In this document: one piece after another, positions 1 through 8,989 of the stretch
Layout: each line of letters begins with the position of its first letter
Position numbering within the stretch: position 1 is the stretch's first letter
The notes under the pieces: model-generated
What the model was told of the DNA's origin: nothing
Seen by the model: the letters and a program-made list of their open reading frames with translations, nothing else
Databases searched by the model: none
From: Plantactinospora soyae
GTDB taxonomy: Bacteria; Actinomycetota; Actinomycetes; Mycobacteriales; Micromonosporaceae
Assembly: GCF_014874095.1 (NCBI RefSeq)
Contig: NZ_JADBEB010000001.1
Span: 1,612,001 to 1,676,000 of the forward strand
Reading direction: 5' to 3'
DNA: 64,000 nucleotides
Translations under genes and position numbers: made by a program

Positions 1-135
1 ACTTCAATCGCTGAACTTCTCATGCCGACTACGATCGGCGGCCGGCCTGACACCCCCCTGTCATGCCCCTGACACGCCCACTGTCACGGTGTTCGCCCTC
101 GTCACACCTGCACACCACCCGGGCTCACACGGGAC

Positions 136-181
136 CGGCCGCCGTCCGTACGCCTCGGAGCGAGGCGACGGACGACGGCCG
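136..181 (-). terminator. Rho-independent-type hairpin after the sigma factor gene
   Basis: An inverted repeat of about 20 bp with one mismatch, one bulged base and a 5-base loop lies just past the stop of the minus-strand sigma factor gene. It has no U-tract, which is common for actinobacterial terminators. Nothing coding is seen between base 1 and this hairpin. Confidence 0.7.
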
Positions 182-202
182 GGAAGCTGCCGGTTGGCTC
201 TC

Positions 203-1057
203 TCAGTACGTGTCGCCGAGCTGGCCGCGGAGTTTGGTGAGGGCGCGGGTGAGGAGTCGGCTGATGTGCATCTGGGAGACGCCGATCTGCTCGGCGATCT
301 GGGACTGGGTGAGGTTGCCGTAGAAGCGGAGGGTGAGGATCTTCTGCTCGCGCTCGTCGAGGGTGGCCAGGGCGGGGCCGAGGGCGACCCGGAGTTCGGC
401 GAGTTCGTATTCGCCGTCCTCGCCGCCGAGCATGTCGCCGAGTTCGGTGGCGCGTTCGCCGTCGCCGGTCGGGGTGGACAGGGAGACGGCGTTGTAGGCG
501 CGGGCGCCTTCGAGGCCTTCGAGGACCTCTTCCTCGGTGAGGTTGAGGTGGCGGGCGATGTCGGTGACGGTCGGGGAGCGGCCGAGGGTCTGGAGCAGGT
601 TGCTGTTGGCTTCGCTGATGGCGAGGCGGAGTTCCTGGAGTCGGCGGGGTACGCGGATGTCCCAGGTGCGGTCGCGGAAGTGTCGTTTGAGTTCGCCGAT
701 GATGGTCGGGATGGCGTAGCCGGCGAAGTCGACGCCGCGGGTGGGGTCGAATTTGTCGATGGCTTTGATGAGTCCGACGGCGGCGGTCTGGATGAGGTCG
801 TCGGTGGGTTCGCCGCGTCCGCTGTAGCGGTGGGCGAGGTGGTTGGCCAGGGGGATCCAGGCTTCGATGGCCTTGGCGCGCAGGGCGGGTCGGGAGGGGT
901 GCTGCGCGGGTAGTGCGGTCATGGCCAGGAGCAGGTCGGTGGCGCTGTCGGCGAGGGCGCCGGACTTGGCGGGGAACCGGGTGCGGGTCTCGACGGCGAC
1001 GGTGGCCGGAGCCTCGGACTCGGTGGTGGTGGCCCGGGTGGTGGTCGGTGCGGTCAT
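203..1057 (-). CDS. SigB/SigF/SigG-family RNA polymerase sigma factor
   Basis: Group 3 (stress/sporulation type) sigma factor of 284 residues. The first 55 residues are Thr/Ala-rich and look disordered. Region 2 spans about residues 67-135 and includes DDLIQTAAVGLIKAIDKFDP and the promoter-melting stretch ending in RHFRDRTWDIRVPRR. Region 3 is about 140-200. Region 4 is about 225-278, with the -35-binding helix-turn-helix TQSQIAEQIGVSQMHISRLL. Region 1.1 is absent, as usual for this group. The ATG start follows GGGAGG at a good distance. No anti-sigma or anti-anti-sigma gene lies beside it in the window, so its partner-switch regulators, which the family normally has, must be elsewhere. The family and role are clear; which stress regulon it serves cannot be read from the sequence. 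Confidence 0.95.
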   Translation of the reverse strand: MTAPTTTRATTTESEAPATVAVETRTRFPAKSGALADSATDLLLAMTALPAQHPSRPALRAKAIEAWIPLANHLAHRYSGRGEPTDDLIQTAAVGLIKAIDKFDPTRGVDFAGYAIPTIIGELKRHFRDRTWDIRVPRRLQELRLAISEANSNLLQTLGRSPTVTDIARHLNLTEEEVLEGLEGARAYNAVSLSTPTGDGERATELGDMLGGEDGEYELAELRVALGPALATLDEREQKILTLRFYGNLTQSQIAEQIGVSQMHISRLLTRALTKLRGQLGDTY

Positions 1058-1402
1058 GGTGGTCCTCCCTGCACCTCTCAGCGACCTGCGCCTGGTGGCG
1101 CTCAGTGGTGGTGGTCGTAGTGGTCCGCTGTGGTGGTGTTCGTGGTGGTGGTAATCCGTTCAGACATCACCTTAGCCCGATCGTCCTGCCGAAAGCTAGC
1201 CGAACGGCTGATGGATTAAAGGGGTAAAAGCCTCGACTTTCCCCCATAACAGCGACAGCTCCGCCAACTTCCGCCACCACCGGCCGCCGGATTTGTTGAA
1301 TCACATCGCCGCGCCCCCCGCCACGAGATGATTACCGCCTGTGAACTGGCGGCGGAACGGCGCGGGTGACCGGGTACGCCCGGGCGACGACGGGGACGTG
1401 GC
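1058..1402. other. Divergent intergenic region between the sigma factor and ltrA-like genes
   Basis: This 345-bp gap holds no supported gene. Next to the sigma gene is a low-complexity run of GGTGGT/GTGGTC units (about 1107-1153), which would be an ACC-rich untranslated leader of the sigma transcript. A relatively AT-rich patch near 1170-1220 is the likely place for the sigma promoter, but I could not assign -35 and -10 boxes with confidence. Confidence 0.5.
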
Positions 1403-2569
1403 GTGATCCGGCTGCCCCGGATAACCACCCGCTGGGGGCTGGAGCCGTCCGCGCTGCCGGGTGACGAGGTCCGGCACGCCAGTTGGCTGGAACTCTTCTT
1501 CGACCTGGTGTTCGTGCTCGCCCTCGCCGCCGTACAGAACCGGCTCACCAATGAAGTGCCCAACGCGGGCGAGATCCTCCGCAGCGCCGGACTCTTCGTC
1601 ATCGTCTACTGGGCCTGGGTCGGGCAGGCGTTCTACGACACCCGGTTCGACCCCGACGACTTCGCCCACCGGATCTCCGTACTCATCGGCATGCTCGGAG
1701 CCGGCGCCATGGCGGTCGGTGTCCGGGACGCCCCGGACACCATGCTTCTGCCGATCGGCTACCTCGTGGTCCGCGCGACGCTGCTGGCCCTCTACCTCCG
1801 GGTCCGGGGCACCAGCCCGACCGCACGGCGACTGACCGGCGTCTACCTCAGCGGCTTCAGCGTCGGATGGCTGGTCTGGGCCGCCTCGCTCGCCGTATCG
1901 GGGAACCTGAGGCCACTGCTGTGGCTCATCGGACTGGCCATCGAACTGCTGACGCCCTGGCTCGGCCGACGCTGGCTGAAACAGCATCCGGTCCACCCGT
2001 CCCACCTGCCCGAACGGATCGGACAGTTCACGATCATCCTGCTCGGGGTGAGCCTGTCCGACCTGATCGGCGCGGTGCCGACCCAGCCGTCGGTCGCGGT
2101 CAGCGTGACGGCGATCACGGCGTTCATCATCCCGACATCGGTCTGGTGGGTCTACACCACCTACGTGACCATGGGCCTGACCCAGTCCCGGCTCAGCGCC
2201 GGGCTCGGTTACGCCAACACGCAGGGGGTGCTGGGTGCCGCTCTGCTGCTGCTCGGCTGGTGCCTGGGGCAGACCGTCCGCGAGGTGGCCGCCGGTACGC
2301 CGGAGCTACCGGGAATGCTGCGCTTCCTCCTGGTGGTGTCGCTCGGCATCTGGATCCTCGGCGGCCTGGCCCTACAGTGGCTCGCCCTCGGCACCGTACC
2401 GCTGCCGAGGATCCTCTTCGCGCCCATCGCCATCGGGGTGATCGTCGCCGTCGCCCTCGTGCCGGAGGCGACCGTGATGGTGCCGCTGCTCGGCGTCGTA
2501 CTGATCGGCTACGCCACCGTGGTCAGCCGGCTCATCATCCGGTTCAGTCCGGTACAGGGCGACAGCTGA
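1403..2569 (+). CDS. Low temperature requirement protein A (LtrA) family membrane protein
   Basis: Polytopic membrane protein of 388 residues. The N-terminal stretch HASWLELFFDLVFVLALAAV, followed by YWAWVGQAFYDTRFDPDDFAHR, is the hallmark of the LtrA family. Hydrophobic segments continue regularly to the C-terminus, which suggests ten or more membrane spans. The family was named from a Listeria mutant that failed to grow in the cold; its biochemical role is unknown. The GTG start has a weak GGGGA upstream, and an in-frame start a little further on is possible. It runs alone and is convergent with the next gene. Confidence 0.9.
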   Translation: MIRLPRITTRWGLEPSALPGDEVRHASWLELFFDLVFVLALAAVQNRLTNEVPNAGEILRSAGLFVIVYWAWVGQAFYDTRFDPDDFAHRISVLIGMLGAGAMAVGVRDAPDTMLLPIGYLVVRATLLALYLRVRGTSPTARRLTGVYLSGFSVGWLVWAASLAVSGNLRPLLWLIGLAIELLTPWLGRRWLKQHPVHPSHLPERIGQFTIILLGVSLSDLIGAVPTQPSVAVSVTAITAFIIPTSVWWVYTTYVTMGLTQSRLSAGLGYANTQGVLGAALLLLGWCLGQTVREVAAGTPELPGMLRFLLVVSLGIWILGGLALQWLALGTVPLPRILFAPIAIGVIVAVALVPEATVMVPLLGVVLIGYATVVSRLIIRFSPVQGDS

Positions 2570-2588
2570 TGGTGGCTGGCCGCCCCGG

Positions 2589-3446
2589 TCAACCGGCGAA
2601 CGGGACGACCGGTACGCCGCCCACCCCGGGCGTGGCCCGGAACAGCGCCCCGGCGGCGGGCTCCGGCTCGGACAGGCCCAGCCGGGAGGTGGTGATGTAG
2701 AGGTCGCGCAGGTCCTCCCCGCCGAAGGCGCAGGCGGTGACCTGCCCGACCGGCAGCGGTATCCGGACGTCGAGCCGGCCGGTCGGCGTGTAGCGGCGCA
2801 CCTCGCCACCGCCCCAGAGCGCGACCCACACCCCGCCCTCCGCGTCCAGCGTCAGGCCGTCCGGAGCACCGTCCGCCGGGTCGATCCGGGCGAACGGGCG
2901 GCGGCCGGTCAGCGCGGCGGTGTCCGGGTCGTAGTCGAAGACGTCGACGCGCTGGGTCGGCGTGTCGACGTAGTACACCGACCCGCCATCGAGGGACCAG
3001 GCGATCCCGTTGGAGATGGTGACGTCGTCGAGCACCCGCCGGGGGACGAGGTCGGCGTCCAGCCGGTAGAGCTCGCCGGCACCGGGGCGCATGTCGTACG
3101 CCATCGACCCGCAGTAGAACCGGCCGGCCGGGTCGCAGCCACCCTCGTTCATCCGCCGCCCCGGGTCGGACCAGAGTTCGGCAAGGCGGCTCGTCGGACG
3201 CAACTCCGAATCGGTGAGGAGAAACCCGCGCTCGACCGCGACCAGGTAACCACCGGCCGCGCGGGGCCGGACCACCGCCGCGACGGTGTCGAGGTGGTGC
3301 CGGACCACCCGGTCCGGGCCGGGCGTCAATCCGAGTACGTCACCGGCGAGCATGTCCACCCAGAGCAGCCGACCGGCCCGTGCATCCCAGACCGGTCCCT
3401 CACCGTGCTCGCAGCATGGATCCGTCACCTGTACCGCGTCCAGCAT
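2589..3446 (-). CDS. SMP-30/gluconolactonase/LRE family protein
   Basis: Six-bladed beta-propeller sugar lactonase of 285 residues, probably cytosolic since no signal peptide is seen. Family landmarks are present in order: HGEGPVWD near the N-terminus with the metal-binding Glu, NEGGCDPAGRFYCGSM, ISNGIAWS with the metal-binding Asn, and DGAPDGLTLDAEGGVWVA with the metal-binding Asp. These enzymes hydrolyse sugar lactones such as gluconolactone using a divalent metal; the substrate here is not evident. The reading frame is open 22 codons further upstream, but the ATG at 3446 directly follows AAGGAG and is the better start. It is followed closely on the opposite strand by the LtrA gene, so the two are convergent. 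Confidence 0.9.
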   Translation of the reverse strand: MLDAVQVTDPCCEHGEGPVWDARAGRLLWVDMLAGDVLGLTPGPDRVVRHHLDTVAAVVRPRAAGGYLVAVERGFLLTDSELRPTSRLAELWSDPGRRMNEGGCDPAGRFYCGSMAYDMRPGAGELYRLDADLVPRRVLDDVTISNGIAWSLDGGSVYYVDTPTQRVDVFDYDPDTAALTGRRPFARIDPADGAPDGLTLDAEGGVWVALWGGGEVRRYTPTGRLDVRIPLPVGQVTACAFGGEDLRDLYITTSRLGLSEPEPAAGALFRATPGVGGVPVVPFAG

Positions 3447-3527
3447 GCCGCGCTCCTTCAGACCCGGCGGTACGCCAGCCCGCCCCGGCCGTCGAGCATC
3501 GCACGGGCACACCCTTCCCGGGTACGA

Positions 3528-3563
3528 CGAAAGGGCCAGCCCCTGGATGGGGCTGGCCCTTCG
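3528..3563 (-). terminator. Terminator of the C39-type peptidase gene
   Basis: A G+C-rich stem of about 15 bp (AAGGGCCAGCCCC paired with GGGGCTGGCCCTT) with a 5-base loop lies between the stop of the minus-strand peptidase gene and the start of the next minus-strand gene. It fits a factor-independent terminator for the peptidase transcript. Confidence 0.8.
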
Positions 3564-3600
3564 TTGTCGTGTCCTGCTGGTGGCGTGTCGTGCTTACCGG

Positions 3601-4293
3601 TTATGCGGAGTAGCCACGTTCGGCGGCCCAGTTGGCGAGCGTGATGGTGCTCATCCAGTACTCGCTCTGGTTCGGGTTGGCCGGGTCGGCGATCTTGACC
3701 TTGCGGCCGTGGTCGTCGTACCCGACGACGGTCAGGTAGTGCCCACCCTCGTACGAGTGCGCCGTACCGGCCTCGTCGACCGCCGTGCCCCTGATGTTCA
3801 TCACCACCGCACGCTTGGCGTCGATCGCGTGCACCACGTCGACCTGGAGCCGGTCCATCTGCTCCGGCTTGGCGGTCTCGTCCGGGATCGCCACGGTCCG
3901 GTAGTCCTTACCACCGGTGCTGTTCAGCACCCGGGTGGTGTCCTCGGCCGAGTTCGTACCGGCCTCGGTCGTACCCAGCCGCTTGGCCACGTCGTCCTGC
4001 GCCGGGGTGTGCCCCTGGGTCGACAGCGCGATCCGGGTCGCGGCCGGCGCACAGTAGTAGCCGTTCTCCTGCGCCTTGTACTGGTAGTCCAGAACCTTCG
4101 ACGGCTGACCCTTGTCGACATCCCGGACACTGACCGCCGCGGCGGTCGGCGTCATCGCCGCCTGCGGGGCCGTCATGCTCAACGCCGGTCCGGCGAACGC
4201 ACCGCCGACGACGGCGAGTCCCGCGATACCGAGCGCGGTCTTACGAATCGGGGTTTCGGTGATGGCCGGTAGCCACCGCTTGACTGTAGTCAT
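3601..4293 (-). CDS. Secreted C39-like (papain-fold) cysteine peptidase family protein
   Basis: Protein of 230 residues with a Tat/Sec-type N-terminus: basic residues, then a hydrophobic stretch at about 20-37 and small residues, so it is probably exported. The mature part matches the Peptidase_C39_2 family. The catalytic Cys81 lies in ENGYYCAPAATRIAL, His185 in EGGHYLTVVGYD and Asp203 in IADPAN. Related proteins are cysteine peptidases or hydrolases of the cell envelope; the substrate is unknown. The frame is open far upstream, but the ATG at 4293 has GGAAGG at 8 bp spacing and begins the signal sequence. It is preceded by a long, structured 432-bp region and followed by a clear terminator, so it is a single-gene unit. 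Confidence 0.85.
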   Translation of the reverse strand: MTTVKRWLPAITETPIRKTALGIAGLAVVGGAFAGPALSMTAPQAAMTPTAAAVSVRDVDKGQPSKVLDYQYKAQENGYYCAPAATRIALSTQGHTPAQDDVAKRLGTTEAGTNSAEDTTRVLNSTGGKDYRTVAIPDETAKPEQMDRLQVDVVHAIDAKRAVVMNIRGTAVDEAGTAHSYEGGHYLTVVGYDDHGRKVKIADPANPNQSEYWMSTITLANWAAERGYSA

Positions 4294-4725
4294 GATGGTT
4301 GCCTTCCATTCCGGGGGTAAGACGACCGTGATCTCGGGCGACGCGCGGGGGGTGCGCGGCACCGTCAACGGCTCGTCAGAAAGGAAAAACAGCAACAGCG
4401 GAAGAATTCGCGCTGCGCGCCCGAGCGAAACAGCACTACTGTGCGTGCTCCAGGCGTACGGGGGATGTAACCGTGGGCCGGCGGCCGGCATTCCCGGGTA
4501 CCCGGCCACCCGACCGTGTCTGACCACGGGCGGATCACCGGACCCGGGGCCCGAACCGGGCCCCAACCCGACAGACAGTCCCGAACCCCCGACCTGGGCC
4601 GAGGGGCGGGCTGCTGCGGACTTACGCTGGGTATAACCGCGGCCGGCCGCCGGATGTTCCCGCCAATCGGCCCAGCCGCCGATCTGATCATGCATAGATT
4701 CGGACACCAATCCCAAACCACGCAA
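4294..4725. other. Long structured leader or intergenic region of the C39-type peptidase gene
   Basis: 432 bp with no supported gene, between two minus-strand genes. It contains a perfect hairpin at 4546-4564 (7-bp stem GGGGCCC, 5-base loop) and palindromic GGCCGGCGGCCGG and CCCGGGTACCCGG runs near 4475-4505. The length and structure could mean a long 5' untranslated region with RNA-level control, or simply a promoter region. I compared it with the c-di-AMP riboswitch often found before actinobacterial wall hydrolases and did not find its conserved core. Confidence 0.4.
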
Positions 4726-5565
4726 TCAACGCCGTACGTACGGCTCCAGCAGGCGCGCCACCGACGTCGGGTCCTCGACGTGGGCGTTGTGTCCCAGTCC
4801 GGGCATCGTCGTCCCCGGTACCCCGAGCCGGGCGAGATCGTCGTCGCTGACCAGCGCGTCCCGCTCTCCCCTGGCCAGCACCGTCCGAGCCGGTTCGGCG
4901 GCCGACAGCAGGCGGGCCATCTCCGGTGCCCCGACGCCGAAGGCCCGGGGATCCATGGCCAGCCGCCACCGCCCGTCCGCTGCCGCCACCAGCCCGGCGT
5001 CCACTTCGGAGTCGTCGACGTCGAGCAGACCGGTCAGCCCGGAAATCCGCAGGTACCGCTGCGCCGCCTCGGCCCGGGAGTCGTACCAGGCCACCGGCCG
5101 GCCGGCCAGCGCGTCGGCCCTGGCCAGCTCGTCCGGGGTCCAGGCGACCTTCACGCCGAGCCCGACGACGGCCTCCACCGACCAGCCGAGCCCGGGATCC
5201 GCTTCCACCGACCGGCCGAGCCCGGGGTCCGCCGTGGGCTGCGTGCCGACCATGGCGGCCAGGGCCAGCCCGACCGCACCGCCCAGCGACTGCCCCAGCA
5301 CCACCACCCGGTCGCCGGGATCCAGCAACCCGGCGATCGCAGCGGCGAAGGACTCGAACGTGTACCGGTCGAGCCGTGCCGAGCCGCCGTGTCCGGGCAG
5401 GTCCGGCGCCAGCCACCGCCCCGGCCACTGCTTGCCGAGCAGGTCGTACCAGCCACGCCAGACGTCACCGGTCGCACCCATGCCGTGCAACAGCAGCAGT
5501 ACGGGCTGCCCGGCACCGCCCTCGGCCACCCGTACGCCGTTCCGGGTCGCTGCGCCGTCGGTCAT
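4726..5565 (-). CDS. Alpha/beta-fold hydrolase
   Basis: Cytosolic hydrolase of 279 residues. The oxyanion loop is LLHGMGATG (about residues 25-33), the nucleophile elbow is GQSLGG with Ser93, and the catalytic His is in GLGHNAHVED near the C-terminus. The substrate cannot be told; relatives include esterases and lactone or meta-cleavage hydrolases. Residues 112-131 carry a perfect-looking tandem repeat, ADPGLGRSVE then ADPGLGWSVE, encoded by a 30-bp direct duplication in the cap region. The ATG at 5565 begins the homologous part; the longer open frame upstream overlaps the divergent gene and is not likely coding. The next gene starts 52 bp away on the other strand, so the two share a promoter region. 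Confidence 0.88.
   Translation of the reverse strand: MTDGAATRNGVRVAEGGAGQPVLLLLHGMGATGDVWRGWYDLLGKQWPGRWLAPDLPGHGGSARLDRYTFESFAAAIAGLLDPGDRVVVLGQSLGGAVGLALAAMVGTQPTADPGLGRSVEADPGLGWSVEAVVGLGVKVAWTPDELARADALAGRPVAWYDSRAEAAQRYLRISGLTGLLDVDDSEVDAGLVAAADGRWRLAMDPRAFGVGAPEMARLLSAAEPARTVLARGERDALVSDDDLARLGVPGTTMPGLGHNAHVEDPTSVARLLEPYVRR
5174..5233. repeat. 30-bp tandem duplication inside the hydrolase gene
   Basis: Two 30-bp units (5174-5203 and 5204-5233) differ at only three positions. The unit length is a multiple of three, so the hydrolase frame is kept and ten residues are duplicated. Confidence 0.85.
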
Positions 5566-5617
5566 GCCGAGCAGTCTGCCACCGGGCGGCGTCGTACCGG
5601 CTCCGTAGCATGCCGGC

Positions 5618-7117
5618 ATGCCGACCACGTACCCCGCCGAGATCCGGGCCGGCAGCGTTGCCGCGATACCCCTGCCGCTCGGCGGGTACGGCGCCTGCCA
5701 GGTCGTCAGCGTCGCGCCGGACAGTGTGCTGGTGCACCTGCTGGACTGGTATTCGGCGGAGGTTCCCACGTTGGCGCAGCTCGCCGGGGCCGGGCCGATG
5801 CGTCTCGACCACCACGCGCACAACGGGCGGCCGGACGGCGTCGGCGTGTTCGCGCACCACCCCGTGCCGCCCGACTTCGCCTGGCTGGGCGCTCAACCGC
5901 TGCGCCCCGAGGTGCCGCCGACGTCGAACGGGTACACCGGATGGTCGTACCTGCCGAACCAGGTCGTACTGCAGCGACGCTGGGCGCGACTGCCGGCGGC
6001 GACGAAGGCGGCGTACCGGGCGGGGGCCAGCCGTGGCCCGGTTCGGGTGGACCTCGGCGGGCAGCCGGCGGAGCTGGGTGCGGCCGTCGGGCGGCTCGAC
6101 CTGACCAGGTCGCCCCTGGTGCCGGCATCGGGCGAGGTCCGGTGGGCCGGGCTGGACGCGCTGCCCCGGTGCACCACCCTCGTCTGGTCGGGACCGGACC
6201 GGGGCCTGTCCGATTTCCTCGCGACCCGACCGATGTTCTCCTGTCTGAGCTGGCGGAACGCGCCGCCCGAGGTGGACCTCGGCGACTCCGGGCTGACGGA
6301 CCTGACGTTGTCCGGCTCCGATCTCCGAGCCGTACGGCTGCCACCCGGCCTGCTCGGTCTCACCCTGATCGGCGACCTCCCGGGCAGCGTGCTGGCGGCC
6401 GAGCAGGGTCACTGGCTCAACCTCACCGTCGAGGTTCCGCCGGTGCCGGTCCCGATGCCGGACGGACTGCGTGGGGTACGACGCCTCGTGCTGCGCGGCG
6501 ACGGGGAGATCCTTGCGGCGCCCCTTGCGATGCTCAGCGCACTCGAAACGCTCAGCATCGGGTGGCAGAAGCCGCCGGGCCGGCTCGTCGAGCCGGACGC
6601 GTTGACATCGCTGCACCGGTTGCACAGTCTCCAGCTCGACGACGGGTACGGCTACGACGCGGCGACTCTGCCCGACCTGCCGGGGCTGCGCCGCCTGGAG
6701 GTCGACGGGCTTCCCCGCTCGGTCGTGGCCCCGCTCAAGGCCCGCTACCGGAACACCGAAGTCAGCCTCACCGTGCGCGGCGCGAAGTCCGACACATGGC
6801 TGGCCGCCAACATCGGCAACCCGTTCCGCGACTGGGTCGACGACGACCCGCGCGGCGGGGCCGCCGCCTGCAAGGCGTACGCCGCCGCGCTGCGCGCCGT
6901 CGACCGACTGCCCGCCGACGCCCCGGGCCGGTCCGAAACGGTTAAGCAGATCCTGAAGACCTTGATCGACGCGCTGAACCGGATCGACGAGAAATACGAA
7001 TTCATCGACACCGTCGACCGGGAACAGGCCGGTGACGCCTTCGCCGACCTGGCCCGGAGGGCCGGCGTACCCGCCGACCAGGCCGAGAACTGGTTCGACA
7101 GGTGGCGGGACTTCTGA
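5618..7117 (+). CDS. Imm26-like N-terminal domain plus leucine-rich repeat-like protein
   Basis: Protein of 499 residues. The first 60 residues (GSVAAIPLPLGGYGACQVVSV...VLVHLLDWY) resemble the Imm26 immunity fold, which normally starts with a G-D/S-V-hydrophobic-AIPL-x-GGYG pattern. Residues of about 140-370 form short repeats such as LTDLTLSGSDLRAVRLPPGLLGLTL and LRRLEVDGLPRS, consistent with a leucine-rich repeat solenoid. The C-terminus (about 390-499) is a separate helical domain beginning GNPFRDWVDDDPRGG. There is no signal peptide. No toxin gene is adjacent, so an immunity role is only a possibility; a protein-interaction scaffold is equally likely. It is divergent from the hydrolase gene and convergent with the aminotransferase gene 15 bp downstream. 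Confidence 0.7.
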   Translation: MPTTYPAEIRAGSVAAIPLPLGGYGACQVVSVAPDSVLVHLLDWYSAEVPTLAQLAGAGPMRLDHHAHNGRPDGVGVFAHHPVPPDFAWLGAQPLRPEVPPTSNGYTGWSYLPNQVVLQRRWARLPAATKAAYRAGASRGPVRVDLGGQPAELGAAVGRLDLTRSPLVPASGEVRWAGLDALPRCTTLVWSGPDRGLSDFLATRPMFSCLSWRNAPPEVDLGDSGLTDLTLSGSDLRAVRLPPGLLGLTLIGDLPGSVLAAEQGHWLNLTVEVPPVPVPMPDGLRGVRRLVLRGDGEILAAPLAMLSALETLSIGWQKPPGRLVEPDALTSLHRLHSLQLDDGYGYDAATLPDLPGLRRLEVDGLPRSVVAPLKARYRNTEVSLTVRGAKSDTWLAANIGNPFRDWVDDDPRGGAAACKAYAAALRAVDRLPADAPGRSETVKQILKTLIDALNRIDEKYEFIDTVDREQAGDAFADLARRAGVPADQAENWFDRWRDF

Positions 7118-7132
7118 GCGACGGCGGTCGGC

Positions 7133-8302
7133 TCAGCGCAGTGCGACGGCCATCCGGCGTACGGCCTCGGTGACCAGTTCCTCGGAGGTGCCGAAGTTGA
7201 ACCGGACGTGTCCGGTCCCGCCGGTGCCGAAGACCGCTCCCGGCACCACGGCGACCCGCCCACGTTGCAGGAACACCTCGGCCGGATCCGCGCGCCGATC
7301 GTCGGTCCGGTCGTCGGTCAGCTCCAACTCCCGGCAGTCCAGCCAGGCCAGATAGGTGCCGTCCGGAATCCGGTACCGGATCTGCGGCAGTTGATCGGCG
7401 AGCAGGGTGCCCAGCAGTCGACGGTTGTGGTCCAGGCCGGCCAGCAGGGCGTCGAGCCACGGCGTGCCGTACCGGAGCGCGGCCACGTGCGCGATCACGC
7501 CGAGGTGGCTCGCCCCGTCGCCGGCCACCGTCGGCATCCGGGCCAGGTCAGCCGCGGCCTCCGGGCCGGCGACCGCCACCGCGGCCTTCACCCCGGCCAG
7601 GTTCCACGCCTTCGACGCGGAGAGCAGCGCGAAGCCGCGTTCACTGCCGGGCAACGAGAGGTACGGCAGGAACGTCGCCCCGGGATGGACCAGCGGGGCG
7701 TGGATCTCGTCCACCACCACGCGTACGCCGTGCCGGTCGGCCAGCTCGGTCACCATCGCGAGTTCGTCGGCGGTGTGCACGGTGCCGGTCGGGTTGTGCG
7801 GGCTGCACAGCAGGAAGGCCGCCCGTCGACCGCCGGCGACGGCTTCGGTGAACGCCCGGTCCAGCGCCTCCGGGTCCAGCCGGTGCTCCGCACTCAGCGG
7901 CGCCTCGACGACCCGTCGGTCCATTCCGGCGATGAAGTCGAAGAACGGCGCGTACACCGGTGGGTTGATCACCACCGCGTCGCCGTACCCGGTGACCAGC
8001 TTCAGCACCTCGACGATGCCCAGCATCACGTCCGGCACAAGCGCGGTGTGCTCGGTGTTCGGCGTCCAGCCCCAACGCGTGGCGGCGAACTCGGCGAGCG
8101 CCTCGGCGTAGTCCGTACCCATCGGGTAGCCGGTGTCGCTGAGCGCGATCGCGTCGGTCAGCGCCTCGGCGACCGGCTCGGCGAGCGGTACGTCCATCTC
8201 GGCGACCCAGGCCGGAAGGACGTCCGGCGGGTACCGCCGCCACTTCTCACTCGTACGGCGGCGGAGGTCCTCCAACGACAGCATCTGCAAGGGGTTGCCC
8301 AC
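7133..8302 (-). CDS. MalY/PatB-type PLP-dependent aminotransferase (C-S lyase)
   Basis: Fold-type I PLP enzyme of 389 residues, cytosolic. Family features are in order: [17 protein letters not shown] near residue 32, the substrate-side [25 protein letters not shown] near 166, [11 protein letters not shown] near 199, and the cofactor-binding Lys231 in [11 protein letters not shown]. MalY/PatB proteins usually act as cystathionine beta-lyases, cleaving C-S bonds to give pyruvate, ammonia and a thiol, and some moonlight as regulators. The GTG at 8302 has no good ribosome site; an in-frame ATG six codons later is an alternative. No methionine or cysteine pathway genes lie nearby, so the physiological role is open. 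Confidence 0.9.
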   Translation of the reverse strand: MGNPLQMLSLEDLRRRTSEKWRRYPPDVLPAWVAEMDVPLAEPVAEALTDAIALSDTGYPMGTDYAEALAEFAATRWGWTPNTEHTALVPDVMLGIVEVLKLVTGYGDAVVINPPVYAPFFDFIAGMDRRVVEAPLSAEHRLDPEALDRAFTEAVAGGRRAAFLLCSPHNPTGTVHTADELAMVTELADRHGVRVVVDEIHAPLVHPGATFLPYLSLPGSERGFALLSASKAWNLAGVKAAVAVAGPEAAADLARMPTVAGDGASHLGVIAHVAALRYGTPWLDALLAGLDHNRRLLGTLLADQLPQIRYRIPDGTYLAWLDCRELELTDDRTDDRRADPAEVFLQRGRVAVVPGAVFGTGGTGHVRFNFGTSEELVTEAVRRMAVALR

Positions 8303-8412
8303 ACCATCACGCTATAACCGGTGTACGTCGGCGCCGGAACGGGCACCTTCGCCGTCCTGGAAGCGCCCGAACTGCTCGTCGACGACATCGGGCCCTTCCT
8401 CCGCCCGCCGCG

Positions 8413-8928
8413 TCAGCCGGTGCCGAAGACCCGGTCCCGGTCGAACGGACTGTCGGAGGCATCGTCGCCGAACAGCTCGGCGACGATGCCTCTGGCGCTC
8501 GGATCCCGGGTCGGCATCCGGTTCCCCCGACGCCACTCGGTGTCCCAGGCCCCGTCGCTGTGGATCGCGAAGCCGTCCGGAAGCAGCCGGTGGCAGCGGA
8601 GCAGGATCGCGGTCACCGCGAGATCGTACGGGTGCCGACCGGTCTTGCAGAACCCGACCACCCGACCGTCGCTGGTCAACTGTCGGTTGCCCGGCCAGCG
8701 CGGCGCCAACACCAGCGGCTCGCAGTACTCCTCGTCGTCCACGCTGCCGTTGACGGCGATCACCTCGTACTCGGGCGGCAGCGTCCCCTCGAACGGGTCC
8801 CGGCAGAGCCGTACGCCGGCCGCCTCCACCTGGTCGAGGATCAGCGCCGCGTCCGTCCGCATCCGGGGCCAGGCCTGACGGAACGGCGCGCTTTCCGGTG
8901 CGTACGAGAAGTAGTGGGTGTAGCCCAT
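8413..8928 (-). CDS. Conserved hypothetical protein with an MGYTHYF N-terminus
   Basis: Soluble protein of 171 residues of unknown function. It begins MGYTHYFSY, a start I recall from small uncharacterised bacterial and phage proteins. A mid-protein section (EEYCEPLVLAPRWPGNRQLTSDGRVVGFCKTGRHPYDLAV) is compact and mixed alpha/beta. No catalytic motif or membrane segment is visible. The ATG at 8928 is chosen because it starts the conserved segment; no clear ribosome site precedes it. It is divergent from the SepF-like gene. Confidence 0.65.
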   Translation of the reverse strand: MGYTHYFSYAPESAPFRQAWPRMRTDAALILDQVEAAGVRLCRDPFEGTLPPEYEVIAVNGSVDDEEYCEPLVLAPRWPGNRQLTSDGRVVGFCKTGRHPYDLAVTAILLRCHRLLPDGFAIHSDGAWDTEWRRGNRMPTRDPSARGIVAELFGDDASDSPFDRDRVFGTG

Positions 8929-8989
8929 GCCAAGGATTGTCGCGCCGCGCGGCCCTGGAGTTTGCCCCTGGATGGAGGAGACTGATGCG

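Noticed and set aside
4294-4725. c-di-AMP (ydaO) riboswitch before the peptidase gene
   Set aside because: The conserved GGGACGGGGGA-type core and the paired 3' part were not found.
4516-6945. An 809-codon plus-strand frame
   Set aside because: Shadow of the hydrolase and LRR genes in another frame.
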